DNA from: Megaleporinus macrocephalus
Taxonomy: Eukaryota; Chordata; Actinopteri; Characiformes; Anostomidae
Direction of reading: 5' to 3'
DNA: 64,000 bases
NCBI GenBank assembly: GCA_021613375.1
Contig: CM038718.1
Coordinates: 40,668,557-40,732,556, forward strand
Under the pieces are notes generated by a model that did not search any database, was not told where the DNA came from, and saw nothing but the letters and a program-made list of their open reading frames with translations. Shown here piece after piece: positions 54,105-64,000 of this stretch (the first letter of the stretch is position 1; each line of letters starts with the position of its first letter). The translations under genes and the position numbers were made by a program.

Positions 54105-57100
54105 CTGTCCAGTCGGAATATGCCCAGTCAATCGGAATTTGCCACCTCAGTCGGCATACACCAGCTCAGTCAGAATATGCTTCTTAAGTCGGAATTCACC
54201 ACCTCAGTCGGAATACACCCCCTCAGTCGGAATTCGTCACCTCAGTCGGAATCCAGCTCCTTCGGAATAAGCCCTCCTCAGTCGGAATTCGCCAACACGG
54301 TCGGAAAACAGCAGCTCAGTCAGAATATGCTTCCTCAATCGGAATACGCCACCCCAATCAGAATACGCCCCCCCTCTGTTGGAATACGCCCCCTCAGTCG
54401 AAATACACCCCCTCAGTCGAAATACACCCCCTCAGTCAAAATACGCCCCCTCAGTCGAAATACGTCCCCTCAGTCGGAATACGCCACCTCAGTCGGAATA
54501 CACCCCCTCAGTCGAAATACGCCCCCTCAGTCGGAATACGCCCCCTCAGTCGGAATACGCCACCTCAGTCGAAATACACCCCCTCAGTCGGAATACGCCC
54601 CCTCAGTCGGAATACGCCCCCTCAGTCGGAATACGCCCCCTCAGTCGGAATACGCCACCTTAGTCGAAATACACCCCCTCAGTCGGAATACGCCACCTCA
54701 GTCGAAATACACCCCCTCAGTCGGAATACGCCACCTCAGTCGAAATACACCCCCTCAGTCGGAATACGCCACCTCAGTCGGAATACGCCACCTCAGTCGA
54801 AATACACCCCCTCAGTCGAAATACACCCCCTAAGTCAAAATACGCCCCCTCAGTCGAAATACGTCCCCTCAGTCGGAATACGCCACCTCAGTCGGAATAC
54901 GCCACCTCAGTCGAAATACACCCCCTCAGTCGAAATACACCCCCTCAGTCGAAATACGCCACCTCAGTCGGAATACGCCACCTCAGTCGAAATACACCCC
55001 CTCAGTCGGAATACGCCACCTCAGTCGAAATACACCCCCTCAGTCGGAATACGCCACCTCAGTCGGAATACGCCACCTCAGTCGAAATACACCCCCTCAG
55101 TCGGAATACGCCACCTCAGTCGGAATACGCCACCTTAGTCGAAATACACCCCCTCAGTCGGAATACGCCCCCTCAGTCGGAATACGCCACCTTAGTCGAA
55201 ATACACCCCCTCAGTCGAAATACACCCCCTCAGTCGGAATACGCCCCCTCAGTCGGAATACGCCCCCTCAGTCGAAATACGCCACCTCAGTCGGAATACG
55301 CCCCCCTCAGTCGGAATACGCCACCTCAGTCGGAATACACCCCCTCAGTCGGAATACGCCCCCTCAGTCGGAATACGCCCCCTCAGTCGAAATACGCCCC
55401 CTCAGTCGGAATACGCCACCTCAGTCGAAATACACCCCCTCAGTCGGAATACGCCCCCTCAGTCGGAATACGCCACCTCAGTCGAAATACACCCCCTCAG
55501 TCGGAATACGCCACCTCAGTCGGAATACGCCACCTTAGTCGAAATACACCCCCTCAGTCGGAATACGCCCCCTCAGTCGGAATACGCCACCTTAGTCGAA
55601 ATACACCCCTCAGTCGAAATACACCCCCTCAGTCGGAATACGCCCCCTCAGTCGGAATACGCCCCCCTCAGTCGGAATACGCCACCTCAGTCGGAATACA
55701 CCCCCTCAGTCGGAATACGCCCCCTCAGTCGGAATACGCCCCCTCAGTCGAAATACGCCCCCTCAGTCGGAATACGCCACCTCAGTCGAAATACACCCCC
55801 TCAGTCGGAATACGCCCCCTCAGTCGGAATACACCCCCTCAGTCGGAATACGCCCCCTCAGTCGAAATACGCCCCCTCAGTCGAAATACGCCCCCTCAGT
55901 CGGAATACGCCCCCTCGGTCGGAATACGCCCCCTCAGTCGAAATACGCCCCCTCAGTCGGAATACGCCCCCTCAGACGGAATACGCCCCCTCAGTCGGAA
56001 TACGCCCCCTCAGTCGAAATACGCCCCCTCAGTCGAAATACGCCCCCTCGGTCGGAATACGCCCCCTCGGTCGGAATACGCCCCCTCAGTCGAAATACGC
56101 CCCCTCAGTCGAAATACACCCCCTCAGTCGGAATACGCCCCCTCAGTCGGAATACACCCCCTCAGTCGAAATACACCCCCTCAGTCGGAATACGCCACCT
56201 TAGTCGGAATACACCCCCTCAGTCGGAATACGCCCCCTCAGTCGAAATACGCCCCCTCAGTCGGAATACGCCCCCTCAGTCGGAATACACCCCCTCAGTC
56301 GGAATACGCCACCTTAGTCGGAATACGCCACCTCAGTCGGAATACGCCACCTTAGTCGGAATACGCCCCCTCAGTCGGAATACACCCCCTCAGTCGGAAT
56401 ACGCCACCTTAGTCGGAATACACCCCCTCAGTCGGAATACACCCCCTCAGTCGAAATACGCCCCCTCAGTCGGAATACGCCCCCTCAGTCGGAATACACC
56501 CCCTCAGTCGGAATACGCCACCTTAGTCGGAATACGCCACCTCAGTCGGAATACGCCACCTTAGTCGGAATACACCCCCTCAGTCGGAATACGCCCCCTC
56601 AGTCAGAATACGCCCCCTCAGTCGAAATACACCCCCTCAGTCGGAATACGCCACCTTAGTCGGAATACACCCCCTCAGTCGGAATACGCCCCCTCAGTCA
56701 GAATACGCCCCCTCAGTCGGAATACGCCCCCTCAGTCAGAATACGCCCCCTCAGTCGAAATACACCCCCTCAGTCGGAATACGCCACCTCAGTCGGAATA
56801 CGCCACCTCAGTCGAAATACGCCCCCTCAGTCGGAATACGCCCCCCTCAGTCGAAATAAACCCCCTCAGTCGGAATACACCCCCTCAGTCGGAATACGCC
56901 CCCTCAGTCGGAATACGCCCCCCTCAGTCGAAATAAACCCCCTCAGTCGGAATACACCCCCTCAGTCGGAATACGTCCCCTCAGTCGGAATACACCCCCT
57001 CAGTCGGAATACACCCCCTCAGTCAAAATACACCCCCTCAGTCGGAATACACCCCCTCAGTCGAAATACACCCCCTCAGTCAGAATACACCCCCTCAGTC

Positions 57101-57530
57101 AGAATACACCCCCTCAGTCGGAATACACCCCCTCAGTCGGAATAAACCCCCTCAGTCGGAATACACCCCCTCAGTCGGAATACGCCCCCTCAGTCGGAAT
57201 ACGCCCCCTCAGTCGGAATACGCCCCCTCAGTCGGAATACACCCCCTCAGTCGGAATACGCCACCTCAGTCGGAATACACCCCCTCAGTCGGAATACACC
57301 CCCTCAGTCGGAATACACCCCCTCAGTCGGAATACACCCCCTCAGTCGGAATACACCCCCTCAGTCGGAATACGCCAGCTCAGTCAAAATACACCAGCTC
57401 AGTTATAATACACCTGTCAGTTGGAATGCACCCTCTCAGAGGGAATATGCCCCCTTAGTCGGAATACACCCCCCTCTGTCAAAATACGCCCCCCTTTGTT
57501 GGAATATGCCCCCTTCAGTCGAAATACGCC
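54105..57530. repeat. 19-bp CpG-bearing minisatellite
   Basis: About 180 units of gtcggaatacgccccctca (19 bp), with TCGG/TCGA and ACGCC/ACACC variants that mostly look like CpG decay. The edges are degenerate. Open frames are products of the repeat. Confidence 0.97.
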
Positions 57531-57839
57531 CCTCCCCCTCAATCAGACTGAGGAGCAAAACATTCAACAACTGATTAGATTATCTGACTAGATTAAAGGA
57601 GCTGAACTCGACAGTAATATGTAAATCCTCGTGCTCGCTGTGAGTAGAACTTCCAAATCTACAGAATTCTCTGGCCAACTGTCTGTGTGGAGTTCGTCCT
57701 TATAAGGAGAACCGTGCATGTTCTAGCTAACACGGTCTAACTCCACTTTGTCTGTAGAACACGAGATCATCATCATCATGAATATTTTTAATAAACACAG
57801 ACAAAAACTGATGGTATGATTTTACTACAAATATCCAGC

Positions 57840-57925
57840 AGTTCAAACTTTCCCGTTCCACCTTAAATAGTGTAGCACTCATAATAATGTACAAGGCACC
57901 ATACGCACCATTTAAGGTGGAACAG
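57840..57925. repeat. Inverted pair flanking 62-bp array
   Basis: cccgttccaccttaaatagt is followed about 60 bp later by ccatttaaggtggaacagga, an imperfect inverted repeat from which the 62-bp array continues. It resembles the end of a small DNA transposon. Confidence 0.65.
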
Positions 57926-58711
57926 GAAAATCTGAACAAGAAGCTGGCGAATAGGAAGCTGCATATATATAATTTAAGGTGGAACAGGAAAATCTGAACA
58001 AGAAGCTGGCGAATAGGAAGCTGCATATATATAATTTAAGGTGGAACAGGAAAATATGAACAAGAAGCTGGCGAATAGGAAGCTACATATATATCATTTA
58101 AGGTGGAACAGGAAAATCTGAACAAGAAGCTGGCAAATAGGACGCTGCATATATATCATTTAAGGTGGAACAGGAAAATATGAACAAGAAGCTGGCGAAT
58201 AGGAAGCTACATATATATCATTTAAGGTGGAACAGGAAAATCTGAACAAGAAGCTGGCAAATAGGACGCTGCATATATATCATTTAAGGTGGAACAGGAA
58301 AATCTGAACAAGAAGCTGGCAAATAGGACGCTGCATATATATCATTTAAGGTGGAACAGGAAAATCTGAACAAGAAGCTGGCGAATAGGAAGCTGCATAT
58401 ATATCATTTAAGGTGGAACAGGAAAATCTGAACAAGAAGCTGGCAAATAGGACGCTGCATATATATCATTTAAGGTGGAACAGGAAAATCTGAACAAGAA
58501 GCTGGCGAATAGGAAGCTGCATATATATCATTTAAGGTGGAACAGGAAAATCTGAACAAGAAGCTGGCGAATAGGAAGCTGCATATATATCATTTAAGGT
58601 GGAACAGGAAAATCTGAACAAGAAGCTGGCGAATAGGAAGCTGCATATATATCATTTAAGGTGGAACAGGAAAATCTGAACAAGAAGCTGGCGAATAGGA
58701 AGCTGCATATG
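57912..58711. repeat. 62-bp minisatellite
   Basis: About 13 units containing atttaaggtggaacaggaaa and caagaagctggcgaatagga, joined by catatatat. Two variants (gcgaataggaagctg and gcaaataggacgctg) are interspersed. Confidence 0.95.
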
Positions 58712-59590
58712 CACCAAAAGCAAAATTTCCACCTTATCTTTACCTTACTTTCAAAAAAGGCAGGAAGGTAAGAGTTACCACTGTATTGGCCCTTTAAATA
58801 AATTCAGTGAAGCATTTTGTTTTGGTTTTAGACAAAATGTTCTTCTCTTTTACTCAAAGACCAAAATATTGTGGGCAAAATTTTGGTGCATCTCCACTTT
58901 ACTCCAAATAAAAAAGTGTGGAAAGTGAGGGTATTGGCCCTTTAACTCTTTTACTGATTGCTCATGTTATTCCAGTGATGTTTGGGCAAAGCTATAACTG
59001 GTCATGCTCATAAAACTTAATGGATTGAGCTGAAGCTTAGCGCAAGACTGGGAACTCCAGTCCGAGTCCAGTGTTAAAGCCCTCACTGGGAAGCTGAATC
59101 ACCCCAGCGTGTGTGTATGTGTGTGTGTGTGAGTGTGTGTGTGTGTGTGTGTCAGTGCTGCCACATAACGCAACACACACTCACACAGCAAGAGAAACGT
59201 CTGCAGCTCAAACACGACATCAAGTCAGAGTTTTCGGCTCTCGCTCCCCTAAACGGCCAAACCCAGAGTCAGCGGAAAAACCACTCTAATTTTAGCTGCA
59301 ACATTTCTGCCCTCTTTTTTTCTCTCTCTCTCTCTTTCTCTTTCTCTCTTCCCCCAATCCCCCATCCCAGAGCTCAGCTCAGTTCGGCCCGGCTCGGCCT
59401 GGAACACCAGGGCGTGTTTTATGTGTTATCCAGCTGGAGGGGGCGAATACTTTTGGTTTAGTCAGCATGAGACGCACCTTGTGGCTGTGAGATCAATCCA
59501 AAAATTTCTTTATGTGTGTTCACACAAGTTCCTACAGGGGAAATCCACCAATATTTTAGAATTTCTGCATAATACAGAGATCTAAAATAC
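58712..59590. other. No supported gene
   Basis: Includes a (GT)n run near 59.11-59.15 kb and a CT tract near 59.32-59.35 kb. The 116-codon frame across it is not supported. Confidence 0.5.
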
Positions 59591-59594
59591 AGAA

Positions 59595-60430
59595 ATTCAG
59601 AGTGTGTTTGGTGTGAGCTTGTTTACAATGGTGGTGATGGTAACCAGGGGTCTCCATTTCTACAATACAAGTGTACACATTATGTTTGCTATCACACCCA
59701 CCAATGAAGCTACACATGTCTACTGAGTATTTATATGAATGTGGATGATGAAAAATCTGGAAATTCTGAAATATAATAAGTGGGGGACTATTTTGCCTCA
59801 CAGCTCCCTGCATGTTATGTATCCCTCCACCAGAAACGGATTTTAAGGCCCTAACTATCATAAAACAGTGTCTCAGACATCAGGCAGTGTATTTATAACC
59901 ATTTACTGTAATAAATAAATAGTTTTAAACTCACTCAGTGAGTTTTGGTGTGAAATGGTTCAGATGGTGTTTGCATTGGTGGTGATGGGAACCAGGGATC
60001 TACAGCACAAACATACATATTATATTCACTATCAAACCCTCCAGTGAACCTACATGTGTTTTTTAGTGTTTATATTAATTTTTTTGTTGGCAAAATCTGA
60101 AAAATCTGAAAATAATACATATTATTTGGGACTATTTTGCCTCACAGCATCCTGCAGCATGTATCCCTCCACCTTAAATTGATTAGAAGGCTGTTAAACT
60201 ATCAAACCACAATGTATTTATAAGCATTTACTGTAATGAATAAGTGTTAAAAAATAAAGTCATTCTGAGTGTGTTTTGGTGTGACATGTTTACAGTGATG
60301 GTGATGGAAACCAGGGGTCTCCATGTCTACAACATGAATATACACATTATATTTACTATTAAACCCACCAGTTTTACATTGTATGTTGATGATAGTGAAA
60401 TAATGAGGACTATTTTACTCTATATCCCTC
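59595..60430 (+). repeat. Family of about 340 bp, three tandem diverged copies
   Basis: Successive copies start near 59.60, 59.94 and 60.25 kb with gtgtgttttggtgtga-like openings and ggtgatggaaaccaggggtc. The last is truncated. Confidence 0.8.
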
Positions 60431-60889
60431 CACCATGACCCAGATGCTTAAGGGAAACCACGATAACACCACTCTGAATGACTCTGAATGTCTCAACAAT
60501 ATCAAACATAGAAATTTTAAAAAAGTGGTGGAATTCCCCTTCGAGTGTATGCGTGTCTGTGGGTGTTCGCAGAACCTCCTAAGCGTGTATGTGTGTGTGT
60601 GTGTGTGTGTGTTAGTTCTGTGAGCATGACACATGTGGCCCTTGACTAATGTGACATTCCAGCTCCATTAGCGACAGACACACAATACACGCCGCCGTCA
60701 GGCTCCCAGGAATGATGGCCAGCGGCACAAACAGGAGACGCTGGCGAAGAAAGAGGAGACGCTTACAGCAAAACAGCGCCGCTTTAAAGCAGCAGTTTAT
60801 CTACATACCACATTCGCAGAGTTTCACACCCTTAATACAGACGTAGCTCCTCAGCTCTTCAGCAACGTCTCATTCCCAGCAAACACAGT

Positions 60890-61190
60890 TATGATGTCAC
60901 AGTGTTCAAATCAGAACTCCTCAGAAAGTTGGGACAAGGCTATCTAACAACGTTGTAACAATGTAGTGGCAATATTGTCAGTACGTGGTCACACCTTCTT
61001 AGAATCATTCATACATTCCATTATATCTGCATGGAACTTTTGCTAAGTTGCCAATAAGAAGTCATAGTACAGTAAAACAACATTACTGAGTAGTTACGTT
61101 GTGACAACGTTGTTCAGAAAACGCAAACAGCATCTTTTGACAATGTTGTAGCCACGTTGTGTGTTTGCTGGGTTGTTAAATCCCAGTATT
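60890..61190 (+). repeat. Dispersed repeat, copy 1 (acaacgttgt-rich)
   Basis: Contains gttgtgacaacgttgttcag and gttgtgtgtttgctggg. It matches 62.34-62.62 kb in direct orientation. Confidence 0.75.
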
Positions 61191-61350
61191 GTACAACACA
61201 ACACAAATAAATGAATAAATTCATTAATTATTTAATTAATTAATGAGTACAGAGTGTCCTTCTTCCTTTTGTTTACCTCAAATGATTAACATAATTGTAC
61301 GTTTTTGCTAATAATGCTGCTTTCAGTACTATATGCAGCCTTCGGGTACA

Positions 61351-61870
61351 TACACTACCGCTCAAAAGTTTAGGATCACTTTAGAATTTTATTTCATGCA
61401 ATTTTCATGCAATTCACAAACAATATTGTTCATTTCACAATAAGTGTAAGTGTATCAGATGATTTTTAAAGAATAAAAATGTTTGTATTAAAGTCTATTT
61501 TTGTATAGAGGCTTATTTTACATATAGTCCTATTATCAGTAATTCTCAGTCCTCTGTCTAAATCTCCTGGTACGACCACCAATCCAGGTTAAGGATGTTA
61601 TTGGACTAATTGGTTGTTAGGACACTCTTGCTCAATTGTGATCACAGCTGAAAAACATTCTACTAATAAGTGAGTATAAAAGGGAACAACATTCTAGGTT
61701 AGTTTAGTATCTGAAGATCAGCAGTTGATGTCTTGCTGACCGACTCACAATGACCAAAAAGAAACAACTTTCTTTAGAGACCCGTCAGTCCATTGTTGTG
61801 TTAAGGAAGAAGATACTCCATTAAAACAAGAACATTTCACTGTGATCACAAACTTTTGAACGGTAGTGTA
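61351..61870 (+). mobile_element. Non-autonomous Tc1-like element, copy 2
   Basis: Inverted ends tacactaccgctcaaaagtt and aacttttgaacggtagtgta. Internally it carries tataaaaggg and a 24-codon transposase start. It lies between two copies of the acaacgttgt repeat. Its orientation is opposite to copy 1. Confidence 0.9.
61750..61824 (+). pseudogene. Truncated Tc1 transposase start, copy 2
   Basis: Encodes MTKKKQLSLETRQSIVVLRK and four residues, then TAA. A TATA-like tataaaaggg lies about 75 bp upstream. The rest of the transposase is deleted. Confidence 0.75.
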
Positions 61871-61883
61871 CAATAACATAAAC

Positions 61884-62174
61884 ATGTGAGCGTAGCATTA
61901 ACACAACATTCTGCTACCAACACAACAGTTGACATAGTGCTAACTGAATTACTTACCTATTTTAGCCATAAGAAGCTAACATAGCTACTTACATTGATAT
62001 TCAACAGTTAGCATAGTGCTAATAAATAACATAATGATATGTTTTCACAGATAATGCTGCTTTGTGAGCGTAGCATTAACACAATTGACATTCTGCTACC
62101 GACACAGCTGTTAACATAGTGCTAACTGTATTACTTACCTATGTTAGCCATAAGAAGCTAACATAGCTACTTAA
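61884..62174 (+). repeat. Tandem pair of about 180-bp units
   Basis: Two copies of gagcgtagcattaacacaa followed by catagtgctaactg and agccataagaagctaacata. A partial third follows to about 62.32 kb. Confidence 0.75.
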
Positions 62175-62339
62175 GAGACGTTCATATCCAACAGTTAACA
62201 TAACGCAATGCTTACATAAGCCATAGCAGGGTAATATAGTTAAGTAATGGAGGTTTATAGCCAACTGTTGACATTTTGTTGACTACATGAATAAGCCACA
62301 TCAGCCATAAGAAGCTAACCCTGTCTATACAGTTTGAGA

Positions 62340-62625
62340 ACGTTGTGACAACGTTGTGACACTCTGCTGTTTTGGTGCCCACAACATTGTCCCAACTTTG
62401 AAATGTAACTCCTCAGGAAGTTGTAATAACGTTACCGGACAACATTGTAACAAAGTTGTGGCAAGGTTGTCAGTACATTGTCACAATCCTTCATACATTC
62501 CAGTAGGCAGTCATAATACCAGACAACATTATTTAATAGTAATGTTGTGACAACGTTGTTCATATAATGTAAACCTTACCACCTTTCGACAATGTTGTAG
62601 CAATGTTGTGTGTTTGCTGGACTCT
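62340..62625 (+). repeat. Dispersed repeat, copy 2 (acaacgttgt-rich)
   Basis: Direct partner of 60.89-61.19 kb (aatgttgtgacaacgttgtt, gttgtgtgtttgctgg). Confidence 0.75.
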
Positions 62626-63690
62626 AAATAACATGGTTTTATACTATTATAACTACTCAATAGCAACTTTTAGCAAATTAGCACAATTAGGTAGGTTGTC
62701 ACAATGTTGTTACAACGTAACTGTGCGCTGTTGCAGGGTAGCTATGTTGTGAACATTTAGAGCCAAAAACAGCATTGTGTTAACTGCGATACATAGTAAC
62801 ATTAGCCATAAGAGGCTAATTTAGTAAGTAATCGAGGTTTATAGCTTTTAGCTGCCAGTGTGGCGAGGCTGGTTGACCAATACCAGCATCTAAACGCAAC
62901 ATATGCTAGTTTTGCTAGCAGGCAGAACTAATATAAAAGGCTAATATAGCTATATAATAGAAGTTCCTAGTGTTGTGTGGGGTGGTCATTGAAAAATGTG
63001 TCCACAACTACTGTTAATGAAGTTTAAAACATAAACAACTTCTTTTTAACAAAACAAATGCCTTTATTTCCATTATGACCAGATGATTGTATTCCTTCTG
63101 TTTACATTTGGCCTCAGAGTTTACTGAGCAACTTTACACAGATTAGTGAGATTTGGTAAGTTATTCATACAATAAGCTCCATGAAATAAGCCTGTTAGCT
63201 ACATTAGACGTGTAGTTTCTAATGAAGCTACGCTGCTCGACTGCATTTACAGAGTAAAGCTGCATATGAGCTTCCCTGCATATGAGCTTTTCCTTTAAGT
63301 CCAGAGTGGTTGTTCATGTAAACCGGTGGAAGGAGCCGTCCTTACATCATTCCTTGTCATCCATCAAGCCACCCACGCACATTTTTTCACCCCCTCAGAA
63401 CATGAGTCCCGGTCTGGAGGGGATAAGCCCTCCCCCCGCAGTGCGTCTGCCATGACTGAGTCAGTGTCTGCAGCACAGGCCGACCGCATTAAACTTGAGT
63501 GGCCGAAAACGCTCACCTTCCCAACATCCACACTGACCGTCAACAGCTTCCTTTGTCACGTTGTAATAACTTCACACGTTAGATACAAACCTGGTTTCGT
63601 TCATATGTCTTATATATATATATATATATTCTTCTTCATGACATGGAATAAGCTGTTTGCATAATAAAGAACAAATAAATTCATATTTCA
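62626..63690. other. No supported gene
   Basis: AT-rich DNA with a (TA)n run near 63.61-63.63 kb. The 112-codon frame at 63326-63664 has no recognisable domain and ends in microsatellite. Confidence 0.5.
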
Positions 63691-63694
63691 TAAT

Positions 63695-64000
63695 ATTTAA
63701 AAGCCTAACAACCACCTGGAAGACCTGGTAGCTCCACCAACACTGTCCTCATCAGATAAAGCACTTTCATCTTTGAGAGAGAGGAGAACATCAAGCTGCT
63801 TCAGGTCTGAGAACATCCACAGGAGTTTCTGTCCATACGTCCATTGTGAGAAGACACCTCAGCACTGTGGGGTCTGAAAGGATGTGTAGCTGTTCAAGAA
63901 GTTCCTCACTGACAAAGAGAGATACAGAAACATCAAACAAAGAAGCTGCTGGTGGTCTCAGAACAATGGATTGACCACCCCAGACGTGTATAGTACAGTA
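63695..64000 (-). repeat. Dispersed repeat carrying a single 42-bp motif
   Basis: Inverted copy of the repeat at 40.5-40.8 kb (caaccacctggaagacctgg, cagtgttggtgg in reverse). It ends at the window edge in one unexpanded motif (attgaccaccccaga). Confidence 0.8.

Noticed and set aside
53952..54833. 293-codon frame with SVGIRPLSRNTPPQSEY repeats
   Set aside because: Translation of the 19-bp minisatellite, which cycles through frames; there is no evidence of coding.
60711..60848. Short frame with a basic stretch (NRRRWRRKRRRLQQN)
   Set aside because: About 40 codons, with no splice context or conservation visible; probably chance.
63326..63664. 112-codon plus-strand frame
   Set aside because: No recognised motif, ends in a TA microsatellite and has no supporting exon structure.

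Overview
The window is animal nuclear DNA, most likely from a teleost fish and perhaps an otophysan. Short phase-matched exons sit in long introns. Tc1-like non-autonomous elements, a fish-type SINE/L2-like tail and very many minisatellites surround them. There is no operon structure, tRNA, rRNA or CRISPR array. The species guess is inference.

The dominant structure is a very large inverted duplication with no spacer, centred between bases 17257 and 17258. The left arm (1-17257) mirrors the right arm (17258 to about 35.1 kb) and runs off the window start. Both arms carry the same exons of a PFKFB (6-phosphofructo-2-kinase/fructose-2,6-bisphosphatase) gene, best matching PFKFB1. The right-arm copy on the minus strand has intact exons of 122, 208, 147, 105, 130, 63 and 65 nt. 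It is preceded outside the duplication by exons of 67, 75 and 57 nt (36.8-38.7 kb). The left-arm copy on the plus strand is frameshifted in five of seven exons. A lone 105-nt exon strongly resembling the DEAH helicase DHX35 lies at 22.7 kb on the plus strand and is mirrored, damaged, at 13.0 kb. The arms differ in tandem-array length and in patches of small indels. An assembly fold-back joining two haplotypes or poorly polished reads is therefore at least as likely as a real palindrome.

Right of the duplication, 38.8-40.5 kb holds 45-bp and 42-bp minisatellites. From 43.2 to 47.0 kb lie four minus-strand exons of a BAX-type BCL-2 family gene: BH3, BH1, helices 5-6 with BH2, and a tail anchor. 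A 2.2-kb array of 68/76-bp units sits in its last intron. A 1000-base N gap (48001-49000) interrupts a 67-bp array. The rest (49-64 kb) has no gene I can support. It holds 42-bp arrays, a SINE-like element, a 3.4-kb array of 19-bp CpG-bearing units, a 62-bp array, a dispersed family of about 340 bp, and a second Tc1-like non-autonomous element.

Nearly half of the window is tandem repeat. Several repeat units carry recognisable signals: tRNA-like A boxes, TACTAAC branch-point motifs and CTCF-like cores. The N-terminal exons of PFKFB, its last coding exon and the first BAX exons were not found.
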